A stretch of DNA of 64,000 nt from Dryomyza anilis. Taxonomy: Eukaryota; Arthropoda; Insecta; Diptera; Dryomyzidae. Below, piece by piece: positions 11,801-19,582 of the stretch. Location of the stretch: NCBI GenBank assembly GCA_951804985.1, contig OX638131.1:248001-312000 (forward strand). Reading direction: 5' to 3'. The position numbers were made by a program, and so were the translations under genes. Each line of letters starts with the position of its first letter. Within the stretch, counting starts at the first letter, position 1. A model generated the notes under the pieces. That model was given only the letters and a program-made list of their open reading frames with translations. It ran no database searches and was not told the origin of the DNA.

Positions 11801-11945
11801 CCGACTGAAGCGTTAGAGCTACATTTTCAATTAACTGGATTAGCTCCTCAATAAGCATATAGTTGGTTTTCAACGATGAACGAGATTGTGATTTTAATGG
11901 ACGAGGAGCTTCGACATTTTTCACTGTACGCCCTATGTGTGCCAT
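5883..11945 (-). CDS. mxt: Mextli-type eIF4E-binding translation factor
   Basis: The predicted exons (minus strand) are 11553-11945, 11235-11490, 10988-11059, 9327-9387, 8830-9268, 8506-8773, 8295-8441, 8114-8235 and 5883-6011. All junctions are GT-AG and the total is 628 codons plus stop, close to the length I recall for Drosophila Mextli. The N-terminal 110 residues look like the MIF4G-like helical domain. Exons 2-5 form one KH domain with the GxxG loop GIKGRR and the strand VNPGAKERLVQITG. A Gln/Ala-rich linker follows, then a C-terminal eIF4E-binding segment (EYEHLIYYAKSPHAW) and a 43-codon last exon starting DVLDESNRFDG. Mextli binds eIF4E and eIF3 to promote cap-dependent translation and acts in the germ line. 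The ATG at 11943-11945 has the good context AAAATGG. The distal exon joins in phase 0 but is 2.1 kb away, so it is the least certain part. Confidence 0.85.
6012..7459. other. Last-intron / 3' UTR sequence of mextli
   Basis: AT-rich sequence without long ORFs. It is intron for the spliced isoform and 3' UTR for the read-through isoform. TTTATT at about 7012 gives AATAAA on the minus strand, a possible early polyadenylation site. I see nothing else in it. Confidence 0.4.
7460..8113 (-). CDS. mxt: Alternative C-terminal extension of mextli (intron read-through)
   Basis: The exon carrying the eIF4E-binding segment stays open past its donor (AAG|GTAACG at 8114/8113) for 217 more codons, to a TAA at 7460-7462. 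Its composition is Asn/Thr/Ser-rich and low in hydrophobics, with an acidic patch IIIDDSDDETETARI near the end. In sequence this AT-rich, a chance frame this long is unlikely, so a longer isoform that skips the last splice (about 803 residues in total) is plausible. I recognise no domain in it. It could instead be a retained intron that is open by chance. RNA data would decide. Confidence 0.5.
   Translation of the reverse strand, partial: VTHARSNTTAVFCNPATIASTIVNTSHDFINHLNNNLNNATIPTVTTNTPATDNSSLNRVLSDELYKLNIKREGYFGRQSCSATEVKYSVGKSQKPHHQETNVGIVKPTTSGMQWSTEHQYPALVSNTLGSHINTNLTAIKDNSHKNLLVKQIKFISSIMENSNRKLEYSEYSLHQHDPIIIDDSDDETETARIRLNRNVQSIPQYKRVIRSNSTCD
9607..9735 (+). CDS. Exon-like 42-residue ORF inside a mextli intron, opposite strand
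   Basis: An ATG-initiated frame (start MSKQIQSDSNCEP, later NAVVYQPGFFLKTAA) lies antisense in the largest mextli intron. Its mixed codon use stands out from the AT-rich intron. It runs into the 456-bp tandem duplication starting at 9715, which may have cut it off. I do not recognise it. The PGFFLKTAA segment could begin a membrane helix. It could be the first exon of a nested gene, a remnant of one, or chance. Confidence 0.25.
   Translation: MSKQIQSDSNCEPTVVPRINAVVYQPGFFLKTAAISKQQPLL
9715..10615. repeat. Tandem duplication of about 456 bp in a mextli intron
   Basis: The two copies, 9715-10170 and 10171-10615, lie head to tail and differ by a few substitutions and one 12-bp indel (ATTTTAGACGAC near 9890, absent from copy 2). 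Both start near AACAGCAACCACTATTATAG and end with GTAGAAGTAAAAGTCAC plus TAACTACATTTT. The high similarity marks it as recent. The intron is 9388-10987. Confidence 0.92.
10571..10780. repeat. Diverged member of the GTCGTTGTAGAA inverted-repeat family
   Basis: A left end GGTCGTTGTAGAAGTAAAAG and a right end CTTCTGCAACGACGATG face each other across about 200 bp. These match the termini of the better-preserved element at 13838-14103. The left end is also part of the tandem duplication just described. Confidence 0.4.
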
Positions 11946-12285
11946 TTTATTTTGATTTTTTTTGTTTGTGTATGAAACTTTGGTATATGCTTTAATTTAT
12001 ATCTGAATACACAAAAACGATGACTTCAAGTCGAAAATTTACTAAGAAAAAGCTTTCTCTCATTCGCACCTCCCCCTGGAATGTAAATAAATTTTATAGT
12101 TTTTGCAATTTTAGGTTTTTTATAATATATTAGAGTCCAAAAAACAATAGGTATCATATAAATATAAGTACAATTATTAAATAAAACGTAACGTATCTCC
12201 ATTAAATGCAATTTATTGATGGGATAAAGAAAATCGAAAAACGTATATTTTGCAACTAGAGAGATTCCGAGTTATTTTATCCATT
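11946..12285. other. 5' flank of mextli
   Basis: AT-rich sequence upstream of the mextli start codon, expected to hold its 5' UTR and promoter. I see no TATA box or clear initiator in the right place, as is usual for a housekeeping-type promoter. The 61-codon ORF at 12026-12211 is not supported. Confidence 0.35.
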
Positions 12286-12286
12286 A

Positions 12287-12440
12287 CGCAGCTTATCATG
12301 ATAGTTTTTTGCTCATATAAATGATATTGTTATCATTAGTTTGTCCCTGATAAGCTACTAAGCGTTACTGCGATGACTTATCTCTTATTTTTATCTATAT
12401 CTTTATAATGCGTCAACTTTGTTAGAATTCACATCACCAA
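12287..12440 (+). promoter_or_regulatory. GATA-site cluster with TATA-like box
   Basis: Within about 115 bp there are WGATAR sites in either orientation: CTTATCA (12293), TGATAAG (12348), CTTATCT (12379) and TTATCT (12391-12396). A TTATAAT lies near 12408. Such clusters are typical of fly gut or fat-body enhancers. They sit about 70-180 bp upstream of an ATG at 12469, and also in the upstream region of mextli on the other strand. Function is inferred from motifs only. Confidence 0.35.
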
Positions 12441-12468
12441 ACATCGAATACTAACAGAATAGAGCAAG

Positions 12469-12549
12469 ATGAAAGCAGCTATATTTCGCAAGCATGGATT
12501 TTACAGCTTTTTTTTTAGTTTATATCGACTAAATATAAAAAGTAATTAA
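12469..12549 (+). CDS. Small ORF, possible first exon (MKAAIFRKHG)
   Basis: The frame has 26 codons. Its first ten residues, MKAAIFRKHG, look like the start of zinc-type alcohol dehydrogenase/quinone oxidoreductase proteins. It then runs into TTTTACAG and a T-rich tract. No downstream exon carrying the rest of such an enzyme was found, so it may be a first exon, a truncated gene or coincidence. The GATA cluster upstream is the main reason to note it. Confidence 0.2.
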   Translation: MKAAIFRKHGFYSFFFSLYRLNIKSN

Positions 12550-13373
12550 CGTTTTTCTTCAATTAATATGGATGGTGTTAAAAAGAGTTTGGTTTTAGTC
12601 GAGTAATGTCAACGACAATGATATAATAAAATATTTGTGATTTGCATGGAACCGGAATCTTTATTTTTACCTTTATAATCATAACTTCATTATTTTTCTA
12701 GACCGCGCCCGATAATGGCAATGCATTCAAAACACTAAACAGTTATGCAACTACTGAGCAATTTGTCCCTGAATGGCATGCTACCAGCAACATGTTGAGT
12801 GAGCGGTCGCCATTTTCCATCAAAAAAATGTTTACCTTATATTTGAGCTACCTTTGCTGTCGATAACAGTTCAATTTAATATTTATAAACCAAACAGGAA
12901 TTTACATTGGATTTCAATCTATCTATTTTCAATCAATTAAAGAGTTACATGTAAGTTTAATATAATATTATGTTATATTGTTGGTTTTTATTGGCTCTTT
13001 TATATATTTTTTTATTGGATATTTTATAAATAAATAAAAATATTGCAATTATTGGATTTTAATACAGTAATTTGAACAAAGTTATATATTTGAAATAACG
13101 TCAAAATAACGAAAACGATGTCAGATTAACTTCTAAATGTTTTAAGACTATGCATAAAAAATTCGGCAAGGGCCAAAATGAACTTTGGCGTGTACAAAAT
13201 ACGTTCATATCTTTGAAATTTTATATAAAATAATTCTTTTAAAATTGTCCGTGTAAAATATATAGTCTTTATTTTATGTTCAATTTATTTTGTTATATTT
13301 GCCGCTTTTCGAAAGTTATAAATGCAAATATATTTTTAAGTGAACCCCTTGCTTTTTAATTACGGCCAAACAA
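12550..13373. other. Intergenic AT-rich sequence
   Basis: A GC-richer patch at 12700-12860 includes GGTCGCCATTTTCC and could be a promoter or enhancer. The rest is AT-rich, with no ORF or recognised repeat. Confidence 0.3.
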
Positions 13374-13535
13374 TCAATTCTGCAAACCTCGTCTAGAGGC
13401 GGGCGTGGACATTAGATGGTTAAAGCCTTTATTTACCACCAATTCGCTACCGAGAATTGTTTTCAATAACATTTTGTTGAAACATGTTTTAGGAGAAAAA
13501 AATAGACGTCTTGGATACGTGAGTTGATTCTGGAT
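13374..13535 (-). CDS. Unidentified exon-like ORF (C-terminal exon or remnant)
   Basis: On the minus strand an acceptor-like CATAACACAG at 13536-13545 is followed by 53 open codons to a TGA at 13374. The residues are protein-like (…YPRRLFFSPKTC, then LMSTPASRRG) and GC content rises locally. The frame also stays open upstream to 13658. I do not recognise it and found no partner exon, although mRpS2 lies 3.4 kb upstream on the same strand. It could be the last exon of an unseen gene or a pseudogene fragment. Confidence 0.25.
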   Translation of the reverse strand: MQNQLTYPRRLFFSPKTCFNKMLLKTILGSELVVNKGFNHLMSTPASRRGLQN

Positions 13536-13618
13536 CTGTGTTATGGTGAGCAGGAATGTTTTATTTTTCATCAATTCATTACATTTACGATTTTCATTCT
13601 GCTGTGAAGTGATAACTA

Positions 13619-13684
13619 TTGTTAACAGTTTACGAAATTGAAAATAAAGTATTGTCAACAGTTTACGAAATTGAAAATAAAGTT
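13619..13684. repeat. 33-bp unit, two tandem copies
   Basis: CAGTTTACGAAATTG followed by AAAATAAAGT occurs twice in a row with a 33-bp period and a single T/C difference in the leader TTGT(T/C)AA. It is a recent small duplication. Confidence 0.85.
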
Positions 13685-13837
13685 AAGTCCCACAAAAATG
13701 ATAAAACTTGTGTTGTTTCTTTAAAAATTCATCGCATAAATAATATTTAAAATTGAAACTTATTAATTTGCAGAAAGTTTTACATTATAAATTATATTTA
13801 TATTCCAATAATATCCCGATGTATTGTTTTGGACAGT

Positions 13838-14103
13838 ATATATCGTCGTTGTAGAACGAAAAGACACCAAATACATTTTTATGAAAAACTTAAATTACGA
13901 GTTTGTTGATTAATATTATAAAAAGTAATTGATGCATTTTTAAAGTTGAAATATCAATTGATAGATTTACATTTTCTTATCACGTGGTAAAAAAATTGAG
14001 ATCATCGATTAAAATTTGACAGATATATAAAGATTTTTGTAAATTTATATTTGGCATTTTGAAAATGTATTTGGTGACTTTTCGTTCTACAACGACGATA
14101 TAT
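13838..14103. mobile_element. MITE, ATATATCGTCGTTGTAG termini (best copy)
   Basis: The left end ATATATCGTCGTTGTAGAAC and the right end, its reverse complement, bound a 266-bp element. The inverted repeat extends about 40 bp with few mismatches (CACCAAATACATTTT against AAAATGTATTTGGTG). There is no coding capacity. Related copies lie at 37625-37873 and 40340-40535, with remnants in the mextli intron and near 26893-26923. Confidence 0.85.
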
Positions 14104-14552
14104 CTACAATTCAGGATTTACAAATCCAGTTAGTCTTATTGTTGTTTCAAGTATTTAAAGAAAATGAACACTCAATAACACTTTCCGAAATAAATTAAAT
14201 AAATTCTGAATTCTTAGAGAAATTTTAAATATTTTTTAGAAAAGTCAGTGCATATTAATACTTATTTGTTTTGTTTGTACTCAAAATTAAACGATTATTA
14301 GTTTGTATTAATATTTTGCTTATTTAATTTACTTTTTTTTTTAATATACTTTTGTATATTAATTATTGTATATTAATATTAACTTTGTCTAATTTAAAGG
14401 GGTGCCGGGTGGCTGTGTTGTTTGGACGCGCATAGCACAGCAATAAAACCGTAAAATAGTTAGGATGTCAAAACTGTACACCGCCCTATTTTGACCAACT
14501 AAAACACAAACAGACAAAATTATATGCTTGAATCATAAGTTGAGAATAGTAA

Positions 14553-14798
14553 CAATGGCAACAAAAACAACTCAAAGGCAGCTATAAGGGAACTGCGGAA
14601 ACTCCATTTCCGAGTTGGAGAAATGAATCTGATTCAAATAAGAAAGCGATTTGGTCATGCTGCCAAGTGGAATCACACATGGGGGGCTGCAAAGCAATTA
14701 ATGTATTGGAACGTCAAAGAGAAATTGAACATAAGAAAATGTGTAAAAATCCATTAAAAGATGCTTGCAACACACTTCGCACGCACAATTTTGTTTAA
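14553..14798 (+). CDS. Unidentified exon-like ORF with Cys/His cluster
   Basis: An open frame of 81 codons has no early ATG. It reads like protein (GTAETPFPSWRNESD, then AIWSCCQVESHMGGC and CKNPLKDACNTL). The C-C-x5-H-x3-C grouping could bind zinc. An upstream acceptor such as CAACTCAAAG would make it an internal or last exon. The preceding 150 bp (14400-14550) are also GC-richer and contain a nine-codon ORF from ATG 14464. No partner exon was found. It may be a degraded gene. Confidence 0.3.
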   Translation, partial: QWQQKQLKGSYKGTAETPFPSWRNESDSNKKAIWSCCQVESHMGGCKAINVLERQREIEHKKMCKNPLKDACNTLRTHNFV

Positions 14799-15189
14799 TT
14801 TTACAGTCATGACACACCTGCACACACCTTATATTTAACGATTACTCATAACATCTTAATAAACTGTTAAATGTTGGTAAATTTAACCATTTTTTTTAGC
14901 CAACTTACCAATAATTCGAAGATTTAGAGACGGAAAAAAACTTTCAACTTTTCGTCGATTGGATATTCTTTTTTTTTTACTATTAAAAATATGGCGCAGT
15001 GTTGCAATAACACTGATCGACAGGGTGTATCAAATTATAAAAAATAATAAACTTAAAAAATTTAAAATATACATTGGCTGCATTCAGCAACCCCAAAAGT
15101 TGCGAGTCAGCTCAATGACTAATCGCTCACTTTTATTGAATGCACCGCTACCACTTATGTTAGTTAAATACAACTCATACATTGATTGA
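14799..15189. other. Intergenic AT-rich sequence
   Basis: Nothing recognised. The 76-codon ORF at 14959-15189 has biased Leu/Ile/Lys composition and no sign of selection. Confidence 0.3.
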
Positions 15190-15445
15190 AAACATATTTT
15201 TCCAATCTAAATTTCACTTTCCACTCGACCACTTTACATTAATATTTTGCAATTCATTTTGATATACAATAATTATGTATTGCAATTTACCAATTGGTAA
15301 ATTAAGTATTAAAATGCTGATATGGTGAATTATATGATATATAATAATAAATAATAAAAAAGAAATAAAAAAAAAACATTACAGCAGGCAGGATTCGAAT
15401 CTGCGTTCTCGTGCATAGAGATATACAGGTTGGGTAGTGGCAGCA
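15190..15445 (-). repeat. Degenerate copy of the 34-kb repeat, with a tRNA-like box A
   Basis: It shares GCAATTCATTTTGAT, ATACAATAAT and CAGGATTCGAA…CGTGCATAGA with the element at 33831-34323. On the minus strand TGGTCGAGTGG matches the polymerase III box A consensus, as at the other copy. It lacks the terminal repeats. Confidence 0.5.
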
Positions 15446-15715
15446 GTAACTAAAGTTACTGTATGCGAGTTCTTTGATTATTTGAATAAACGCTTACTTA
15501 CGTGTAGCAACTCGACGATTTATGCCATATAATGTTTAATTTCTTGATTGAGCTACTTGGGATGTAAGATCACAACTGCAATCCCTTCAAATTGATATTT
15601 TTTCTAATTAAATATTGTATGGATATTTGTTGATAAGAAATCAAAGATTGGAAATTTAGATTATAGATTTTTTTACATCTTTGTTTACAAGCTATAGTTT
15701 TACAAATACAAAAAC

Positions 15716-15760
15716 TTAGCACGGGCGAAGCTGTGAACGAGTCCAACTATTATAAATAAA
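15716..15760 (+). repeat. Degenerate Helitron-like 3' end
   Basis: GCACGGGCGAAGCTGTGA followed by AGTCCAACTATT resembles the short hairpin and terminal region of insect Helitrons, but the stem is mutated and the CTAGT end is lost. It directly precedes a better-preserved Helitron. Confidence 0.4.
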
Positions 15761-15775
15761 TATGTATATTATAAA

Positions 15776-16416
15776 TCTATATATATATAACTCTTGGTCC
15801 GTCTGTCTGTTTGTTCCATTTGCACCAGGATACTATGGAGTCCGGAGGGTGTCATAGGTTATATACGGTAGGGATTGAACAAAAGTGCGTGGCACTTCCC
15901 ATACAACCCATACTTTCAAAACGACATAACTCGGCACATACACAAGCTAAGAAAATGAAACAAAAAAACTCACACTCCAATTCAACACACTAAAACTCAC
16001 CACAATAAAATTCACTACACTTAAACTCACCACACTCAAATTCACCAGACTAAAACTCACCACACTAAAACTCACCACACTCAAACGCACCACATCAAAA
16101 TTCACCACACCTAAACTCATCACACCGAATCTCACCATACTGAAACTTCTACTGGGAAAAACTCTACGGGGAAGAATTCTACGGGAACTAATTCTACTGG
16201 GAAGAATTCTACGGGAAAGCAGTCTGAGAAAGAATTGTCTAAGAGAAAAGTTGTTTTAGCGGAGAATGAGTTTTGTTTTAGTTTCTACATTTATAAAACC
16301 CATAAAAAAACGTCCACTGCAAAGCAGGGGTCCCTGATATAAATAATAAAAATGTTTTTTATATTAATCCTTGCATTCACAAAATCTTTGCACGAGTCGT
16401 GCATGGGTCCAGCTAG
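15776..16416 (+). mobile_element. Non-autonomous Helitron
   Basis: The 5' end begins TCTATATATATATAACTC. The 3' end has a short GC-rich hairpin (TGCACG AGT CGTGCA, 16388-16402) about ten bases before a terminal CTAGT at 16412-16416. These are the marks of Helitrons, rolling-circle elements without terminal inverted repeats. There is no Rep/helicase ORF, so movement would need an autonomous relative. The middle carries two minisatellites. No target duplication is expected. Confidence 0.7.
15963..16235. repeat. Two degenerate minisatellites inside the Helitron
   Basis: From 15963 to 16145 a roughly 16-20 bp unit built on CACTAAAACTCACCACA repeats about ten times. From 16146 to 16235 a second unit, TCTACGGGGAAGAAT-like, repeats about five times. 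Internal tandem arrays are common in insect Helitrons. The minus-strand ORF at 15947-16138 merely translates the array. Confidence 0.8.
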
Positions 16417-16529
16417 TATATTATAAAACATTTTACTAATTTGTGCATGTCGAGCAAGAATTATATAAGACAAATAAGAACTACTTGGTTTGATGCACAA
16501 AATTCTTCAATATTATGTAAATATATGGA

Positions 16530-16700
16530 CAGTAATATGAAGAAACGTATTCTCTACATACACTTCATCATATTGAAGAACATTTTTTCGGCAATTCATC
16601 AAATTCATAACATTGATGTTTTGTAGTTATCGTTATTACGAATCGTTCATCAAAACAATTAATAATGGTTGAAGAACGAAGTTCATCAATATGACGATTT
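16530..16700. repeat. Fragment of the ATGATGAA foldback family
   Basis: Contains TTCATCATATTGAAGAACA and GTTCATCAATATGACGAT, the hallmark palindromic motifs of the family that dominates 45-63 kb. Only one end is clear. Confidence 0.55.
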
Positions 16701-16958
16701 TTCCATGCATACGAATGAATTATTCTCTAATTTAAAATTTTAATTATTCAAACGCCTAATTTGAACTTACTTTGTTATGCAATAAATAATAGGTATTTGC
16801 AGCTTAAAATTCAAACCTTTTTGTTTTGCTGGGCACAGCTTTTGTCAGATTCATACAATTTGCATGTTATTTATTTAAATATATATTAATTTTTATAATT
16901 TTATTTTTGTAAGTTTAATTTTCAACAAATGGATAGTTTAGATTAACAAATAATCGTT
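16701..16958. other. 3' flank of mRpS2
   Basis: AT-rich sequence holding the 3' UTR of mRpS2 on the minus strand. No other feature seen. Confidence 0.3.
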
Positions 16959-17895
16959 TCAGTGGAGCGTTCTTGTATCCACAGACTTATTAGACTCTTC
17001 CCCAAGAAGCTGCCTTCGCATACGTTTTCCTCTCAAAATAGCTGCCTTAAACAAATTGCAGTATAACTCTACTGATGCCGGCGAATCATCATTACCAGGC
17101 ACTGGATAAGTTATCAAATTGGGATTGCAATTGGTATCTACAATGCCTATTGTTGGTATGGCCATTTTTGCAGCGTCCCTTACTGCTACATGCTGAGCAA
17201 GTACATTATTTTGTGTGTTTAGGAATATGCAAAGGTCTGGTAATCGAGTCACGGCTCCAAATTGAACATTGGCATTTGTGAAAATACCGCCTCTCCAGAA
17301 CCTCGTATGTGAGAATTCACCAGCCTCCATAGCCTTCATTTCGACGAGATGCGCATTTAAAGCATTTCGATTAAGGAATAATATTATGCCGTCCCGAAAT
17401 GCAACGTGTGCGGCGAAATTAAGTGCATCTCTCAGATATGAAGCTGTTTTATCCAAATCAAATATTAAATGGCCTTGGCGACTGCCATAAATAAACGGAC
17501 GCATTCGATCATCCAGTGAACCTTCTTTATGGCCATAATGAACCCTTGCGTTGAAGAGATCGCTGATTGTAAACAAGTTTTGCACTTGGAAGAAGTCGGG
17601 GTCCTTCAAAATTTCTTGTTCTAAAAAGTTGACAAGTTGCAGATGTTTAAACTGGAAGGTCCATATACAAACCAATTACTGAAATATCTTGTGGTTCTGA
17701 AGCAGCGGAGAATGTATTAACCTCTAATGGTGCGGTTCTTGCTTCGGTTGACTGAGACTGCAGACGATTTTGCAAACCGGTGCAGCGAAACGTACTACGA
17801 CGTACCACTATACAAAAAATATAATCTCTATTAATATGGTGTTTTATGTAATTAATTTGTTTTATTTTACCATTTTTTATAGAATTAAATAACAT
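16959..17895 (-). CDS. mRpS2: Mitochondrial small ribosomal subunit protein uS2m
   Basis: The predicted exons (minus) are 17871-17895, 17722-17807 and 16959-17651, giving 267 codons plus TGA. The body is a full S2/uS2 domain: ARVHYGHKEGS, FIYGSRQGHLIFDL, RFWRGGIFTNA, LPDLCIFLNT, HVAVRDAAKMAIPT and the diagnostic IGIVDTNCNPNLITYP. The first 60-odd residues form a basic leader consistent with mitochondrial import. It is a structural protein of the 28S mitoribosomal subunit in the matrix. Exon 1 codes only MLFNSIKN plus one base. Exon 2 is joined by a 63-nt intron (17808-17870) and exon 3 by a 70-nt intron (17652-17721, donor GAG|GTTAAT, my least certain junction). Exon 1 and its upstream region are repeated 357 bp further out. 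Confidence 0.93.
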
Positions 17896-18557
17896 TATAC
17901 ACTCTAGAAATTTGGATTCACACTTGTCAACAGTGTTGCCAATTCAAACTAATTGAAAAATATTTTTTAAGCACGATAAAGAGATAACGATATTTTATTA
18001 TTACGATAACGATATTAAAAAAAAGTACACGAATTGACTATTACTACTATACTATAGTATTGTGTAAATGAAACAACGATTGAGAGAAACTAATAAACCA
18101 TTTTACTTTCCAGCATAACATATTTGTCTCCTTTTGTTCCAACTTGCTAGTTACTTTTTAAGCATGAAAAAAGCCAGGTCATAACAGCATTAAGGGTGTG
18201 AGCGACTAAATTGCTGTTTTATTTTACCATTTTTTATAGAATTAAATAACATTATACACTCTAGAAATTTGGATTCACACTTGTCAACAGTGTTGCCAAT
18301 TCAAACTAATTGAAAAATATTTTTTAAGCACGATAAAGAGATAACGATATTTTATTATTACGATAACGATATTAAAAAAAAGTACACGAATTGACTATTA
18401 CTACTATACTATAGTATTGTGTAAATGAAACAACGATTGAGAGAAACTAATAAACCATTTTACTTTCCAGCATAACATATTTGTCTCCTTTTGTTCCAAC
18501 TTGCTAGTTGCAGGCCAGGTCATAACAGCATTAAGGGTGTGAGCGACTAAATTGCTG
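17859..18557. repeat. Tandem duplication covering mRpS2 exon 1 and promoter
   Basis: Copy 1 is 17859-18215 and copy 2 is 18216-18557. They are nearly identical apart from an insertion of about 15 bp (ACTTTTTAAGCATG region near 18153) in copy 1. Each ends in the terminal sequence GTGAGCGACTAAATTGCTG of a MITE, so the breakpoint lies in that element. Copy 2 therefore holds a second complete mRpS2 exon 1. Confidence 0.93.
18228..18252 (-). CDS. Duplicate first exon of mRpS2
   Basis: It is identical to 17871-17895: ATG, codons for LFNSIKN, and the same donor G|GTAAAATAAAA. If transcribed from its own duplicated promoter it could splice to exon 2 (17807) and give the same protein, skipping the inner exon. 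It could also be a silent by-product of the duplication. It is too short to judge by itself. Confidence 0.4.
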
Positions 18558-18725
18558 ACTAAACTATATTTTGTCCGTAATGCAGCGTTTACTTTTCAAT
18601 TTAGCAAATTTTCGAGCAATCGAAATTGAACTAAATTGGAAGACATCAAAAAGAATATGATAATCGATTTATTAGGGACTTTAACAATTACCGGTTACCG
18701 AATGGCGATTGAATCAAAACCTGTA
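18527..18725 (-). mobile_element. MITE with GGTGTGTGCGAGTTCGACTAAATTGC-type ends, truncated
   Basis: It shares the terminal GTGAGCGACTAAATTGCTGAC and the core TTAACAATTACCGGTTACCG with copies at 38680-38879 and 41020-41260. The second terminus is missing. Part of its left end was duplicated with the mRpS2 promoter. Confidence 0.65.
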
Positions 18726-19360
18726 CAATTAAAGCGCTCAGCCCAATCAATACTTAATATCCTTTGACGCAACGTATATATTTTTTCGATCATATACAAT
18801 ATCGGTATTTTAAAACGTATTTCATCATTTACATTTCACGAGTATTTCTTTTTTAAGTTAACAAAAGTGCAACAATTCTCACTTATTTGTGCTTGCTTTA
18901 TGCTGTTTGACACTGGCGTTTTCCATGCTTAAAAGTATTTAGCAAGTTGGAATAAAAGGACACAAATATATTATGCTTGAAAGTTAAAGTATCATAATAG
19001 CATTAACTAGAACTTGTATGACGTTACGTCTTGTTGACCACAACTAGTTATGGTATAACATAAATTAAACTTAAAAAAACATTTGGTTTTTTTTGGCAAA
19101 TTCCATGGAATTCTTCAAAATCCAAAATTTGATTTATGTAATAAACGTTTAAAACGTTTAGGTATGATTTGAGATATAAAAACACGTTTAACGTTATTAT
19201 AAAAAGGATACATAACTCATAAAATAAGAGCAAATTTGCGATTTGGAACAAAGTCGATGCTGAATATCTCAGAATTGATATAATATATCGAAAAACGGAA
19301 TTAAAAAGAGAATATATGTCATATACATATATCAAATTCCTAACTCTAATTCACCCAAAA
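18726..19360. other. Spacer between mRpS2 and Mon1
   Basis: AT-rich intergenic sequence between two divergent genes. No repeats or ORFs supported. The AAAGTCGATGCTGAATATC stretch near 19250 is not recognised. Confidence 0.3.
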
Positions 19361-19510
19361 ATGGCGTTTGAGCCAAACAAATTCTCAGGTGACGATTTGT
19401 CGAATATAAAATATTGGGTACTCAAAGTAAAGACATCACTATTTTTTTTTAGACAAATTGATAACTTTTGTAGGATGATTGTATTTAATCAAATATATTG
19501 GGATTTATAA
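19361..19510 (+). CDS. Small ORF just upstream of Mon1
   Basis: The ATG at 19361 has an excellent fly context (CCAAAAATGGCG) and opens MAFEPNKFSGDDLSN, ending at a TAA at 19508-19510 (49 residues). A possible donor AAA|GTAAAG follows codon 22. It could be a conserved small protein, an upstream ORF in the Mon1 5' leader, or the remnant of a first exon. I do not recognise it. Confidence 0.3.
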   Translation: MAFEPNKFSGDDLSNIKYWVLKVKTSLFFFRQIDNFCRMIVFNQIYWDL

Positions 19511-19582
19511 TAAATTAGTTTTTAAGTGGTTTCATAAACAAATCTAAGTAAATATTTAAACACCACTAGAAATACTTTTGTA

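Noticed and set aside
15385..15400. GGATTCGAATC as a tRNA T-loop
   Set aside because: No cloverleaf could be folded around it. It belongs to the repeat shared with 34.2 kb.
15947..16138. Val/Ser-rich minus-strand ORF
   Set aside because: It translates the Helitron's minisatellite.
15963..16235. Regular short repeats resembling a CRISPR array
   Set aside because: The units are contiguous and degenerate with no unique spacers, and the DNA is eukaryotic.
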